NCBI GenBank assembly: GCA_024704765.1
Contig: JAKMXF010000003.1
Span: forward strand, 1-64,000
DNA length: 64,000 nt
Source: Oopsacas minuta
Taxonomy: Eukaryota > Porifera > Hexactinellida > Lyssacinosida > Leucopsacidae
Reading direction: 5' to 3'
Shown here: one piece after another, positions 40,954 to 54,900 of the stretch
Layout of the letters: each line of letters begins with the position of its first letter
How positions within the stretch are numbered: the first letter of the stretch is position 1
Program-made: the position numbers and the translations under genes
The notes under the pieces: generated by a model
Told to the model about the DNA's origin: nothing
Databases searched by the model: none
What the model saw: the letters and a program-made list of their open reading frames with translations, nothing else

Positions 40954-42495
40954 TCACTTAATGACATCATGTACATGAGTTGTATGAACAGATTCGATCT
41001 TACTTGGAATATGAAATTTTGAATGGCTTATGACAGTTGTAACTGGATTGCGACACAATTTATTGAAAAGTGTCGTCCACGCATTCCTGGTCTCTTTGGT
41101 TGTTAGGATAACTAAAAGGAGAATCGACCAGACCCCAAGCCCCATGTCGCCGATGTAAGTGAAGATCGGGAGACTATACGCGGTGTAATCCATAGGGCAA
41201 GTGAGGTTAGAAACGTGGAAGAGATCAAAATTATTTTCTAAAGTTAAGCACGACCAAAATTCCTCTAAAGTGAATTGTAGGATTATGCTGTAGCGGACAT
41301 CGAACGATATTTCAAGGAAAACTACAAAGACTACCACTCCAAGAGAAATCGCGAAGATAATCAGACGAATTTCGAAGGACTTGAGTTGTATTTTCTGTCT
41401 ATCCGCCATGACTATTAATTTCTGTAACTGCAGTTTGTAAAGAGTCAAAGAAATGATTGTAAGTGACAAAGCAGTGAATATTAATAACGGAAATATAATG
41501 AAAACTAGAGCGGGTAGAGGTTCTACGATAAATGGAATCTGTGGTAGCCGAATAAACGTATATTCTTTGTAGAGCGCCAGATATATAATTGGGAATAGCG
41601 GGGGGATTCCGAAGGAAACGCCGCATTCGATGATAAATAATGTAATTTTATGTTTGCGGGACTGTAAAATCTGCCAGCTGGGGAAGTAGACAATTATGAA
41701 AACGTTAACAGTCGCGCAAAGGAACCAAATATTGAATGAAAAATATGAGATATGCGCTACTATCCCAATTATTGTCAAATATATCGCTGGTTCTTGAGAG
41801 ACGATCGCGTAATCTTCCAGACGCTGTTCACAGAAGAAGTAAAATGGCCCTGGCAAGGCAGCGGACATCAAGACCATACTGAAGATCACTGCGTTTATGA
41901 ACATGAATACATAATTGATCTGTGGGAAACGAAAGGTCCCAGGCACTCGAAGCAATATTATCAACCCAAAAACGGAGAAAAGGAAATCGACAACTGCAGC
42001 GATTATTGTGGTAACTCTGTAACCGATGTAATAACTGCTGCCTGACGGATGCCACAAGCCACAAATGGGCACACACATGGTGCAGTTAAACACATAATCG
42101 ATGGGACAGTTTATCGAGTAATTATTCGTGGTGTTTGTGCCATTTGTGACACATTTTGGTGGCAGATATTTAGGGTTACGAGCTAGGGAACTGTTAAGGA
42201 TAGCTACATTTGGACGCTGCAGGTTGTCGAGGGAAGGCCGAGAGAGGAACCCGACTACTAACGGGCCGATTAAACTAATCCAGATAACCGCAATAGTAAA
42301 TATTAATACCAACGTGTAAATTATCCGGAATGTCTTCCTATACCGGGATAATTTTGCCGTCTGTGTGTTAATCGCGTCGTGCGCATTCAACATGGATGCT
42401 CTGACTTTTGACAGACTTGTTTTTCTGTCTCGTGGCGTGACATTGTACTCTTTACCCTCTTGGATAGTGAAATCGTCTCTGATGTTATCTACCAT
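40954..42495 (-). CDS. Multi-pass 7TM receptor-like protein with extra N-terminal membrane anchor, intronless
   Basis: 513 residues. One hydrophobic segment at about 57-84 is followed by an extracellular-type, N-glycosylatable cysteine region (NCTMCVPICGLW, about 100-155). Seven further hydrophobic segments come at about 158-190, 198-222, 240-275, 290-312, 325-360, 375-400 and 440-470. The TM3-TM4 block (SYFSFNIWFLC ... SWQILQSRKHK ... GIPPLFP) is loosely similar to Frizzled/Smoothened-type receptors, but there is no cysteine-rich ligand domain and no KTxxxW motif. I infer a Frizzled-like or family-2-like orphan receptor with low confidence. The gene lies between PEX12 and the cadherin, all on the minus strand. 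Confidence 0.6.
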   Translation of the reverse strand: MVDNIRDDFTIQEGKEYNVTPRDRKTSLSKVRASMLNAHDAINTQTAKLSRYRKTFRIIYTLVLIFTIAVIWISLIGPLVVGFLSRPSLDNLQRPNVAILNSSLARNPKYLPPKCVTNGTNTTNNYSINCPIDYVFNCTMCVPICGLWHPSGSSYYIGYRVTTIIAAVVDFLFSVFGLIILLRVPGTFRFPQINYVFMFINAVIFSMVLMSAALPGPFYFFCEQRLEDYAIVSQEPAIYLTIIGIVAHISYFSFNIWFLCATVNVFIIVYFPSWQILQSRKHKITLFIIECGVSFGIPPLFPIIYLALYKEYTFIRLPQIPFIVEPLPALVFIIFPLLIFTALSLTIISLTLYKLQLQKLIVMADRQKIQLKSFEIRLIIFAISLGVVVFVVFLEISFDVRYSIILQFTLEEFWSCLTLENNFDLFHVSNLTCPMDYTAYSLPIFTYIGDMGLGVWSILLLVILTTKETRNAWTTLFNKLCRNPVTTVISHSKFHIPSKIESVHTTHVHDVIK

Positions 42496-42825
42496 TTTGA
42501 GTTGGGAATATAGATTAGATAAGATACGACTATTTATTTAATAACTCCCTCAGTATTTGAAGATATCAATTTCAATATTTGAAATAATGTCAGGGACGAT
42601 TTGCAAGGTGTGAACGTTTGTTTACCCGCGTTTTCTATTTGAACTAACTGTCTGATTGGTGTGAAAATTGGTTCAAGGATACCTTATGGGATGTAGATAT
42701 GCATAAATATCTGTTATGAAAATTTTACACCTTTTTGGGGATCTTGTTCAATCCTTTTATGGTTGCAATTATTTTTTATGGATATCATATTTTCACACCT
42801 TTGGAAGGATTACAAATTCACCCAA

Positions 42826-42874
<49 letters not shown>

Positions 42875-42942
42875 AAAACAACAATAAAACATTAAAATAT
42901 AATAATAGCAATAAAAACATGTAACTAAAAATCCGAAAAAAA
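42496..42942. other. Gap between 7TM gene start and cadherin stop
   Basis: Contains a (CAA)n microsatellite (about 42831-42872; TTG in cadherin transcript sense) and TTTTACACCT and TTTCACACCT sites (42724, 42791). No gene. Confidence 0.6.
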
Positions 42943-45900
42943 TTACTTATCAAATTCTGGATAAATAACTTTGCAAAGTTTTCTAAACGGTGAACCTAAT
43001 TCGTTCAAAGTTTCTACTGGAACTTCGCTAATATTAAATTCAGAATCTCGACTGAAGGAAACCGTAAGGGTTTCCTCGCCCTCTGAGTCGCTGTAACGCC
43101 TTTTGGAGTCGTCGTCGCATAAATATGCTTCTCGTCTTAAAATCACACTTCGAAATAAATGCTCATCAAATTTGGAAGTTTCTGCTATTTCATCTGAAAG
43201 TATTGAAGGCTCTATTGGCATCTTGGTTCCAGTTATAGTTCCAGTTTGTCCCTCACCCCCTCCTTCAAATTGGTACCTACGTATTTCCGGCATGAAGTTC
43301 TCTCTATTTTCGTAAACCTGAACTGAATAACGTTTTTCCTTTTCATAGTGTCGATGTGTGAAGAATGTAATAATTAGGATGACTGTTAAAATTGTGGCAA
43401 TAATTATTAACGTAATTGCAACTATTATGACAATTAGTGTCACTATAGTGGTTGGTTCCGATTCGACACAAACTTCTTGAAAGGTGCCATCCAAACATTC
43501 ACAAATGTAACCCTTCTCTTGTGTGAAAAGTGGCACACAAGTTCCAAAACCACATATAGAATTATCACACGCAACTTGACAACTAGGCCCGAGATCGGAA
43601 TGCGGATTTGTTTGGTAGGTGACCAATTGGAATGCAGGGTTTGTTTCCTGCAGCTGGTATTCATTCAGCCGGATATCCTGTATACACCCTTGTAAGCCCA
43701 AATCCATGGAACTTAGAAAAATTGTTGAAAATGGCGAATTAAGCGCGAAAATAGAATTTAGTTCCAGTTTAGCCAAGTCATCGTTCAAGTATAAAGTCAA
43801 AATATTTCTCTCAATTTGGAACTTAATGTGGAACCAAGTATTAGAGGTGTTTCCGATTGGAATTGAGGCAGAATTTGTGTCGGTTATTAATTCCAAATGA
43901 GTAGGTGTTAGTTCCAACTTCAGGAAATGTGAAGAATCAGTTATATGGAGTATAGTTCCATATTCTAAAGTTGGCAACACCGCAATTGAAAAGGAATTTA
44001 GTACCAAATTAAGCGCATTTAAATCCCGCCTAATTCTATTTTTAGCTTCTATCTGTAGATAATCCCCGCTTTGTAAAGTAATTGATTGGACAATTTCATC
44101 ACAATTGGCGCCTGAATATCCTTGGTCACATATGCACCCCGCTCCATCAGCTGTTTCAACACATGAAGATCGAGGCGGGCAAATGATTGGTTGACAAGGT
44201 GTTAGAATTGTGTCGGGACAAGTTTCAAGTGTTTTGAAGTGATATCCATCCGATAAATCTATTTGTTGTTTGTTAATGTAAAAATCTCGTAAACAACCAG
44301 TGAAGTTCTGTGCTATTTTTAGACTGGGGTCATAAGGAATTCCTCCTAGCAACAGAGAAAGTATGCCGTCAAGAGAATGGTATGCAGAATCGATTTCGAG
44401 TTCACAAGTCTTGGTGCATTGGTCGACACAAATAGAAATGGAACTGATGGAATAAGCGATGGAAATATTGTGCCATATTGTGTCGCTAAGTGACGTATGG
44501 TGGCAGTCGCTTAATACATAATTAACACCTCCAAATGATATTGTGAATCGGATAATTGAGTGTGAAATGTCAACAATAATAAAATCTTTGTAAACAAAAT
44601 TCCGGAAATTTGTTGCGAATAATATCAACCCATTATTTGAGGCGGTAGAAATTTTGAAATCAATGACTGCATTCTGATTTGGCAAAATACTACCTGGAAA
44701 GCTGATAAATGATTGGCCATTGAAACTGGTGGAGCGCAACAGTTCACATTTGGCGCCCCAAAATTTAGGCGGGCAATCACACTCAAAAGCGTTCATTTCA
44801 TCATTTCGACAATTACCACCATTTTCACATTCCGTGTTATCACATGACAACCTTGTGCCACAATTAACACCTATAAAACCACTTGGACAGTGGCACTCAA
44901 ATCCACCTAACACCTCACTACAATTTTGACCCGGCTGACAACTTGTTTCGCTGCAGAATACAATTAAATTGTCGCAATTTGGCCCATTTGTGCCACTTGG
45001 ACATTCAATAGTGCAATCCTCACCTGAATAACCATCTTCACAGACACATCTCTGCCCGCCAAATCCATCAAAACACGCGCCAAAACCACATGAAATATTC
45101 TCACAATCGTTAATATTATTTTCACAATAAACGCCAGTCACACCGTAAATACATTCACATATAATTTCAGTTCCAATTTCGACACATTTTCCTTCGTGTT
45201 GGCAAGGGTTTGAACCACATGGGCTACTTGGAGGTGTTGGTGACTGGCATAAAATTCCACTGAATCCTTCCGGACAAGTACATGTGTATTTGTTGAAACC
45301 GGAAGTACAATTGGCGCCATTTTGACAATCATTAGAAATACAGAAATCTGTCGGGAAAACCGGGAATTCGCAATTCTCACCTGCGAATCTGATTGGACAA
45401 GAGCATGTATATGCATATCCATCTTCAGAGCAAATGCCACCATTTTGGCATTGTGAAACATCACAAGGTGACAAGAATATTTCACATTTCGGGCCACTTG
45501 TGCCACTAGGACATTCACAGACATAATCGCCATAAAAACCACTCAAACACTCACCACCATTTTGACACGGTTTCAATTCGCATTCATCCATAGGATAACA
45601 ACAATCTGGACCAGAATACCCCTGCGGACAAATACAAGAGTACTCATGAGACATGGGAACACATTGACCCCCATATTGGCAAGGGTTCGAATCACATGGG
45701 GTAACTGTGTTGGACGCATTGGTACATGTTGGGCCAATGAACCCGTCGACACAACTACAAGTATGTCCCGTTGTCGAAGCTGTGCAACTTGAATTATTTT
45801 CACACTCAATTGCGACACATAAATCCACCATTTTCGTGAGAGAATACTGACAGGTGTCGCCGTAAAATCCTTCGACACAATCACACTCAAAATGTGTAAT

Positions 45901-48900
45901 TTTCTCGACACAATTTCCTGAATTGTGGCAGGGATTAGTAGCGCAAAAATCAATCGAATTCTCACAAAATGTCCCAGAAACACCCATTGGGCATTTGCAA
46001 TAAAAATCTTGCAAAAGGTCGACACAATTCCCGCCATTTTGGCAGACAACATTCAGACAGTCATCAATATTTGTGTCACAATTTTTCCCAACACTCCCTG
46101 GTGCGCAAATGCAATCATAGGAATGTGAAATTTCCTGTGAAAGGAAACTAACCAGGTCAGAAGTAACGAAATTGATTGGTCCAATTGAGAGGCTGTTGTT
46201 GCATAGGCCTTGGGTTAAACACGGCTCGGACTCGCAAGGTTCGTTAAGAATGGATTCTACTTGGAAACCAATTTCTGCAAAGGAATTTCTTGTATTATAA
46301 ATATAATCGAGCGCGGTTGAAACATCATTACTGTAGAAATGAATTTGACCGCCATCAAGATGTTCTTCAATTGAATATAAGATAATATTAGGCGGGAAAA
46401 ATGTGTGGAAAATGGAAATATTTTGTAAAATGGCGCTGAGAGGATTGGCGAATAATATGCTGAAAACATTTTCAGTTTTCAAATATTGGAAATTATGGAC
46501 ATCAATTGTGATATGATTGGGCACTCGATCATGTGTGCCATCTCTGCCACTTACTTCTACAAAATATAGCCCGCTATCGACCTCGTTAATTAGTATCGTG
46601 CAATTGTAAAATATCTCAAATTCCAATGAACCATTTTCGTAACTACAATCTCTGAATTGATCATTCGAGTCAGGATCATCAAATGTTATTGGAACTAAAG
46701 CTAATTTAGGTTCCAAAATGCGAATGAAAATCGTTGAAAATGTTTCAAGTGATGGATTATCGTTTACATCTACAACAGAGATAACAACATATGTATAACC
46801 AAACATTCCATTCTCACTCTCTGTTTCTATGGTGATGTTATATAGAGATCGGATTTCATAATCTAGTCTGATCAGAAGTGACAAACTACCATTATAGGTG
46901 TCAATAGAAAAAGTGTTGAAATTGTGCTCAATTTTATAAGTCACTGAGATTTCATTCAAAACTTGTATTTGTAAAAAATTCAAAAATATTTGTTCTTCTT
47001 CAAGTTCGATTGTGTAAAAGTTTTGAGGGAAAATTATAGAATTTTTGGGAGAATTTTCGATCGAGATTTGTATCAAAATAAAACTTGATAGTTTCGGGTA
47101 TCCAGAATCAAATACCGTTACGTTTACATAGATTTCAGTTACTTTAATTGGAACTATATTAAGGGTGATAGTTCCAGTAGAAATATCGATTCTAAAATTA
47201 GTATCATTAATGAAAAATGTTACAATATCTCCTTCGGGGTCTTGAGCAGAAATTTGGCCGATTTCAGCGCCTATTTCTGAGCCTATTAACACTATAAATT
47301 GATTGGTAGAACTGGTGAAGAGAGGCGGGTTTCTGTTTGTAGGTAAAACAGTGATTGAAAAGTTTCCAATTTGGTGAAAATTTTGCGAAAAATCACTCAA
47401 ATTTAATTCCAAAAAATACGAATTTTCTGACAAATTCCCGATTAAAATTACTTCATTTTCTGATATAATAAATGGTAAATTATGTGTCAAAAGTTGTATA
47501 TGAAAAACAGGAGTGTCGTCATCGTCTAAAACTTTAATTTTTGTTACGACAGAATTATTTTTCACGTCATCATAAATTCGACTGTACATATTTGTGCATA
47601 TAAACGCTGGAAAATGATCGTTCACATCTTCGATGAATATTCGAATGGTTGTTTGTGCGAAAAGTGGCGGCGTGCCACTATCATTTGCTCTCAGAACTAA
47701 CACATACATAGTTCTTGTTTCATAATCAAATATTTGTTGTGTGTATACTTCCCCAGTTAACATATCCACAACAAATGCATTGTTCTCGTCTTGAAGAAGT
47801 TCATATTTTAAAGTTGAATTTTCGCCTCGATCTGTATCTAGTGCGGGGAAATAATCAACGAAACTACTAATAGGCCTATTTTCTGCGATAAAAGTTTCGT
47901 AGAAAGCTTTAGAGAAAATTGGCGGTTCATTTATATCAGAAATATTCGCGCGAATTATCGCTTTTCCAAGATTATTATTCGAATCTCTTGCGAAACAAAA
48001 GAATTCAAAATATTCGAATTCCTCACGGTCAATTTCTGAAATTGTCCTCAAGTCTCCTGTCGTGTTGTTAAGAGCGAAAAAAAGAGCCGCAGTAGATTGA
48101 TCAGAAATTTCATAATCTATAAATCCATTTTCTGGAAGATCAACATCACTAGCTTTTACATTAGCAACCGACGTGCCAATAGGTATTGATTCGGGAATGT
48201 TGATCTCATAAATAGGTTGGGAAAAGATTGGTATCGAATCATCGATGTCTACTATTAGTATATGAACCTTATGCAGTGAGAAATGTGTATTATCAAAAAC
48301 TTTGAGCGTTAAAAAGTATTCAGGTTGTGTTTCGAAATCTAAAATCTGTACTAAATTTAAATGTCCATTCCCCGCGTTTATTGAGAACACATCTCCAATA
48401 TTCCCCTCTGTTATCGAATATTCTAAATTATCAAAACTGATTTCATCTTTGTCAATCGCTTGAAAAGTCCCTACACTTCTCGGAGGCACTGTGTTTTCTA
48501 ATAATGAGATACTGCTTGGCAAATTCTCATCAAAAATTGGTGTATTGTCGTTCAAGTCGTTGATATTAATCGCAACTGAAACTACAGTTGAAAGACTACA
48601 TTCCATACCACATAGGTCCCTAGCAACCACTAAAAATGCGAAAATATTCTTACTTTGTGGGTCTTCATAATCAAATACCTTTTGACTCTTGATGTTGATG
48701 GAACCATTGCGCTGTATTACAAACGGAATATCAAGAGTAGTATCATACAAGGAATATTCGATGTCTCCATTTTCGCCAGAGTCTTTGTCAGTGGCGCTCA
48801 ATCGACCTATATAGGAACGATTTGTAGGCCCCTCATCCAAATAAAAATTCAAAATGGGTGAAGTGAATTTTGGGTAATTATCATTTACATCTAGAACGTA

Positions 48901-51900
48901 AACAACCACAAGTGCGTAACTCGAAGTCTCAAAATTACTGGCTTGAACTAGGAAACTGAATTTAAAAGGTCCTGGTCGAAGAATCTCATAATCCAGATGA
49001 AGGCCAAGGAATATTTCACCCGTGATCCCTTTTATTTGGAAAGTCCCTTCAGAGTTAGCTCTCAAACTCGACCCCCGGCGTACCGAATATATTATCTGTG
49101 TGTTATCGGCAGTCTTCGACGCGTTAACTTGTAAAAATCCTTCATTCAATTGTTGATCCTCTCTCACTGTTACTTCGTATAGACTTTGATCGAAAAAGGG
49201 GCGAGGGGGGAGATCCTGTTGGACAATAATATGCACCATGACCTCGGTTTCCATATAAGGAGATCCATTATCAATAGCTAGTGCGATGAAAGTATAATTA
49301 CCAGATGGAATGGACCCGGTTGATATAATTGTACCTTTTGAATTGTCGATTATGAAAAGATTCGTGTTTGTAATTCTGTAACTGACGAGACCGTTGTTAC
49401 CTTGGTCAGGGTCGAAGGCGAAAACGTTCAAGACATTTGTCGTGTCAATAATCTGTTTATAAGTTATTTCGTAAACATCACGGTCAAATATTGGCGCGTT
49501 ATCGTTTTGGTCTAAGATGGTTATTGTCAAACTACAGAAGTCCTCTTGTCCTCCTCCGTCCACAACTATGACATCGATAATTATCTCAGAATTGAATTCT
49601 GCATCTATCAAAGTTTTCACGCCTTCGACTGACATATTTCCGTTATAGTTCAAAGTCACAATTCCTGAATTGCTGTCTATTGTAAAGACATCCTCTAAAA
49701 CGCCAATTTTCTCACTTAGCACGTGGAAATTTGTCAAAATTGAGAAATACAATTCGCCGTTCAAACCGATATCTTCATCAACAGCTGTGATCTGTGCAAC
49801 ATATGTACCATTTGGCGCGTTCTCCATCAAAACACCCTCGCAAGTAGATTGTTCAATTTTGGGTGTATTTTCATTGACATTGCCAACTAAAATATAAATA
49901 GGCACAAATATGGAATGTTTCCCGTCGGTGATGGTAACGTTCAATTGGTATGTACCTCTCACAGGTGATCGAATTATAGAAAGAATTCCAACTTGGTTAG
50001 CAACGAGAATATCAAAATATGTAAAGCCATTTTTGATTGTGAATGAGAGAGAATTTAAGTTGTCTTCATCGCTAGCTGCGATTGACAATATTTCTGAGTT
50101 TTCAGTGGCATTTTGTGGCAGGATAATGACGTTGGTTCCAATTGCAACTATAGGGATATTATCGTTTATATTCACAATATTTACATGCACAAAACTGGAA
50201 CTAATTTGCATAGGTTGTCCTCTGTCTGATGCGACAATCTCGAATTCGAAAAATTGAATTTCTTCAAAATCAAATTCGATTTTTGCTATTAAATCCTTTC
50301 CAAATATTTCGAAATATTTTCCATAAAATTCTTCAGTAAAATTTAGAAATATTTCTCCGTTTAATCCGCTATCCAAATCCATAACGTTTAGCATCAAAAT
50401 GACGTCACCAATTTCATTATTTTCGTCAACAAAAATCTCATAAATTTGTTGATCAAAATACGGACTGTTGTCATTCACATCAACAACATAAACAAACAAC
50501 AAACAAGTTGTTGTGGAATTGCCATCATTAGCTGATATTGAAATATTATAAAACTGAGATAACTCATAATCTGGCGCTTCAAGTAGATAAATATTCTGAT
50601 CTTCGAGACGTAGATTTAACTCGGATGGATTGGATTGTATTTCATACTCAATCGAAGAGGCGCTAAACGCCCGGATATGCATCAAAGGAATTTCAAAATC
50701 TACAAAACTTTCTTTCACTTCGATTTCGTAAACTTTGTGTTCGAAAATAGGCAAATCATCCGGTATATCAGTATATACAGTGATGGAAAGTATAACCGTA
50801 GTTGCTAGTGATGGCGTCCCGTTGTCAAAAGCTGTTATAACAATTGAATAACTGCTCAGAAAATTATCAGCGTCATTCACAAATGAGAGTTGACCCGTTT
50901 CAGATACCTGGAAAATGTTCTCGACAGACGAGCGGTCAATTTGGAAAGATATCATCCCATTTGATCCCGAGTCGAAATCAATGACAACAAACTCGTAAAC
51001 AATGGTTGGTAAATTAGAAGTAAATATGTGCGCAAAATATGGCGCCTGACCAGCAAAAGTTGGATAATTGTCATTTATATCTGTCACATTTATGAAGAAA
51101 TCAAATGAAATAGTTTTTTGTAGAAAATTAGAAAAGGCTTTTAGAGTTAAATTATAAATTTTCCTTCTTTCATAATCCAGATTCGATTTTAAGGATATAT
51201 GACCAGAAGAGTTTACTTTAAATTCTGTAAGAAAGGTGTCAAAATAGTAGTCTATTTCTAATGGAACTGATCGTAGTTCCAGTTTATAAATGAAGGTATT
51301 TATCTCCGTGTTTTCCGGTAAACATGTTTTAAAAGTTTCTGAAATAAATTCGAATATAAAATCCACATTTATGAGAACTTGTAAAATATCAGTTGACAAT
51401 CTCAAATTCGCTTCTATAATTAGCGTATATTCAAATTGGAACTGAGTGCTAGGTGTTATAACTGGGTATATATACCCATCAGTATCAATATAAAAATCTT
51501 CACTTGGAGAAATATGTATAATCGATAAACTGACACCATCAAATGGTCCCATGGGTCGCACTTGAAAGAGTGAACCCATATCGGGGAGAGTAATATTATA
51601 ACTTTCAATTTCATTTTCAAATTTGATTTCTATAGCTGGCAAAATATTCACATATAAAGTGAATTCTCCAAAAAGCCCATCAACATCAGTAGCACGTATT
51701 GTCATGTTAATATACCGGAACTGAAAGTCAGTTAGGTTCCATATAAGTGTTAGAAATGTTGAGTTAATAGAAAATATATATGTAATATTCTCAGTGTATT
51801 TTTCTATGGAATATTCTAATACTGTTTGATCGGGATCAAAAGCTTGTTGGATTTGGTATTGAGAGCCAATTGATGCATTTGTGTAGATAAAAATAGTATC

Positions 51901-54900
51901 AAATTGGGCGGGGAATTCGGGTGGATGTTGTAAATCTAAAATATTTATTTGTAAAATTTTTGTGTCAAAAATCGATAATTCTTTTGAATAAACAAATATT
52001 ATTGTTTGTATTTTGTCTGTTTGTGTATCTGCAATTGATAAATAGCCGGAATCGTTAACAAATAAACTGTTTGGGGGTGTTGTAAACAATAGTAAATACT
52101 GATATTCCCTAGCTACCAACGGTGTCAATTGGAATTCCTTAGTTATAAGAGGGTCCAGTGAAATATTCATATAATTTTCTTGAAAGAAGATTGAATGGTT
52201 GAATTGCTCGTATATTTGTATACAAACCCTCAATTCTGATTGGGCACCGAAATCATCTGTTACTATGGCATTTGTCACATATTTTCCTTCAACTTGCGTT
52301 GCTATGATAAACATAGTTCCATATTCAGTTATGTTAACGAAAGGACTGGAAAGCGAGAAATATAATTGGTCAAATAGCCCATCTAAATCGTATGATGTTA
52401 ATTGAAATATTTGTGAAGGAATTGGTTGTGAAGATGGAATTAATAAATCCAGGAATTGATGTGAAAATATGGGCGCAGAAAAGTTGGAAGGTGTGATGTA
52501 AAGTTGTATAAATGCGTAGTTACAGGATGAAGTATTTGGAATGCATGCTTTAGCGATGAGCACTAGATGTTGGAGTTTATGTAGAAAGCCATTTGTAAAC
52601 AAATCACCATTATTTTGTAAACAAAAATACGGAACATAAATGGAAGAATTTTGCAACAAAAATAATTCGTAAAAAGTTGGTTGCGTTTCGATGTGGCCAA
52701 TGAAAAGACGGGAATTTGAGCGCTGGAATGTGAAAAAATAGGTTCCATTTGTGAAAATATTCACATTTGAGATATTAATGAAAACCTCGAAATTAATCTC
52801 TAAGCAAAAATATTTTTGCTCAACAGTAAACTGGTACCAACTTTCTTCCAATATGGAACTAACAAATATCTCACCTGTTATGCTGTCGAGATGAAATGGC
52901 ACATTTTGAGGTGCAATAATATATGTACATGGCTCAGTTGTTTGGTTCCACAAACGACCGATTTTGGTGCCAATTCGTGTCCCGCTGTTTATATTGATAT
53001 AAATTTGGGTGTCAACTGTTTGACCAATGAAATCAATGCTTATGATAGAAAATATGGTATTCATTGACTCATGGAGGACATGAATTGATTGGTTGATGGA
53101 AGAGTAGGCCTTGATGCCGCCGGTATAAATAAGAGATCCGTTTGCCGAGATTTTTAGTTGAGTCGAATTCAATACATATTCACCTGTTGGTAACCTTGGT
53201 AACTTGAAAATATGTGCATTATGCTGTACACAATTGGGTAGTTTGATATGATGAAAATATGGTAGATTGTGTAGAGAGATAATTGAGGAATTTGTGAAAA
53301 TAATTCTGATGTTGTGAGCAGTTTTAGAAATCAAAAGTGATTGATTATAAACTTCAACTTGAAGTGAAAGCGTTTGATTTAGTTGTGCAAAAGGTGTTGA
53401 ATTTTTGAGAAGAATTTTCGCGTTTGAAATTGTAAAAAATCGATTTTCTCCCAATATTTTGAGAGTAGCATTCGTTTCATTAAGGCTGAACTCGAAAATT
53501 GTCTCATTAGAAATCTTTGGCAAATTTACAAAAATCTCCTTTGGAATCATAAAATATAGATGCTGCAATTTGGAACTGAAAGTAACATCAATAGAAACCG
53601 ATTGAGTGAGATTGCTATTCTTCAAACTAACAGCCAAAACTTCGAAAATATAATGAGATATATTGCCAATTGGGCGGGAATAATATATTCTACGATGGTG
53701 ATTATCCAGTACGAATGGAATTAGAGTTCTATTCAATATTTCATATCTGAAATCACCAAATTCTGACGCGAAAGTATAAATAGAAGAATTGACCGCCAAA
53801 TAAGGAAATTTCAATGAAATATTTGTAACTTCAAACGCAGAAATTATTTCAATTCGAATTGGAATTATTTCAAAAGGAATTGAGTAGATCATATTCGTAG
53901 AAATCACTTCAAATTCATACTCACCTGCAGCTGCGTATTTTGAAACTTTTAGTAACGAATCTTCAATAAAAATCGGGAAATTTGGGCAGAAAAACCCTAA
54001 AATTTCAAAAACATCAAATTTTGAAAAAGTGTCAAATTCAAGTAAAACCATCTCGACCAAAGGTGTTAAAATGGTTAATTCAATTTGGGGGCGTATCAGG
54101 GGGTACATAAAGGGGTTGGGACTCTCCTTTACTTCTTCGAAAGTGATTTCCAATCCAGAATTATGCATACCCTGAGATATAGCATATGCAGTTAATCCCT
54201 CAAGCTGTGTGTAGTTCGAACATTTTAATATGTTGTCCGATTCGATTTGACAATTTTGATAATTCGAAAGTTGTAATTCATAATTCCCATTTATTTGTTG
54301 AGATATTCCATCAAAATAAACAGATAATTCGTAAATAATATCACAAAAAGGAGAATATTTGAGTATAACTGAATTCTGAAAGAAAGATGGCGTCCGAATG
54401 GAACATCTTGAAAATCGAACTACCAATAAAGTTTCGGAAAACAAAGATTTATCAAAAAAATCAAATGCGAATAATTGAAAAAATTGTGAAAAATCTTCAT
54501 TTATAATCGAGCTATTTATAGCTGTCAATACAAACCCATGTTCTAATTCTAAGCTAATTGATTGGTTGGAAATTTGTTCTATTTTTAGCTCAGGTATATA
54601 ATTAGTGACGTCATAATCCCGTACTGGAGTGAAGGCTAGAAATTGATTGGTTGAAATATCAGTACAAAATATGCATTCATAAAATGGAAGTGAGAAAACT
54701 GGCGCGAATTCCGATACGTCAATTACGTTGATAAGGAAATTGGCGGAGGAAATTGATTGGATAATTGTGACAGAAATATTAGTTATAAACCGAACTTCTA
54801 TGGTAACCAAGATAGTTGAATGGAATTCGCAGTCAAATTCAGATCTCAAAGATATTTCACCGGTTTTGGCATCTAAATCGAGGTAATATGCAGCGATATT

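Noticed and set aside
43103-46151. Several plus-strand ORFs of 60-93 codons opposite the cadherin
   Set aside because: They are shadows of the EGF-rich coding strand, whose cysteine-rich codons leave antisense frames open. No start context or motif supports them.
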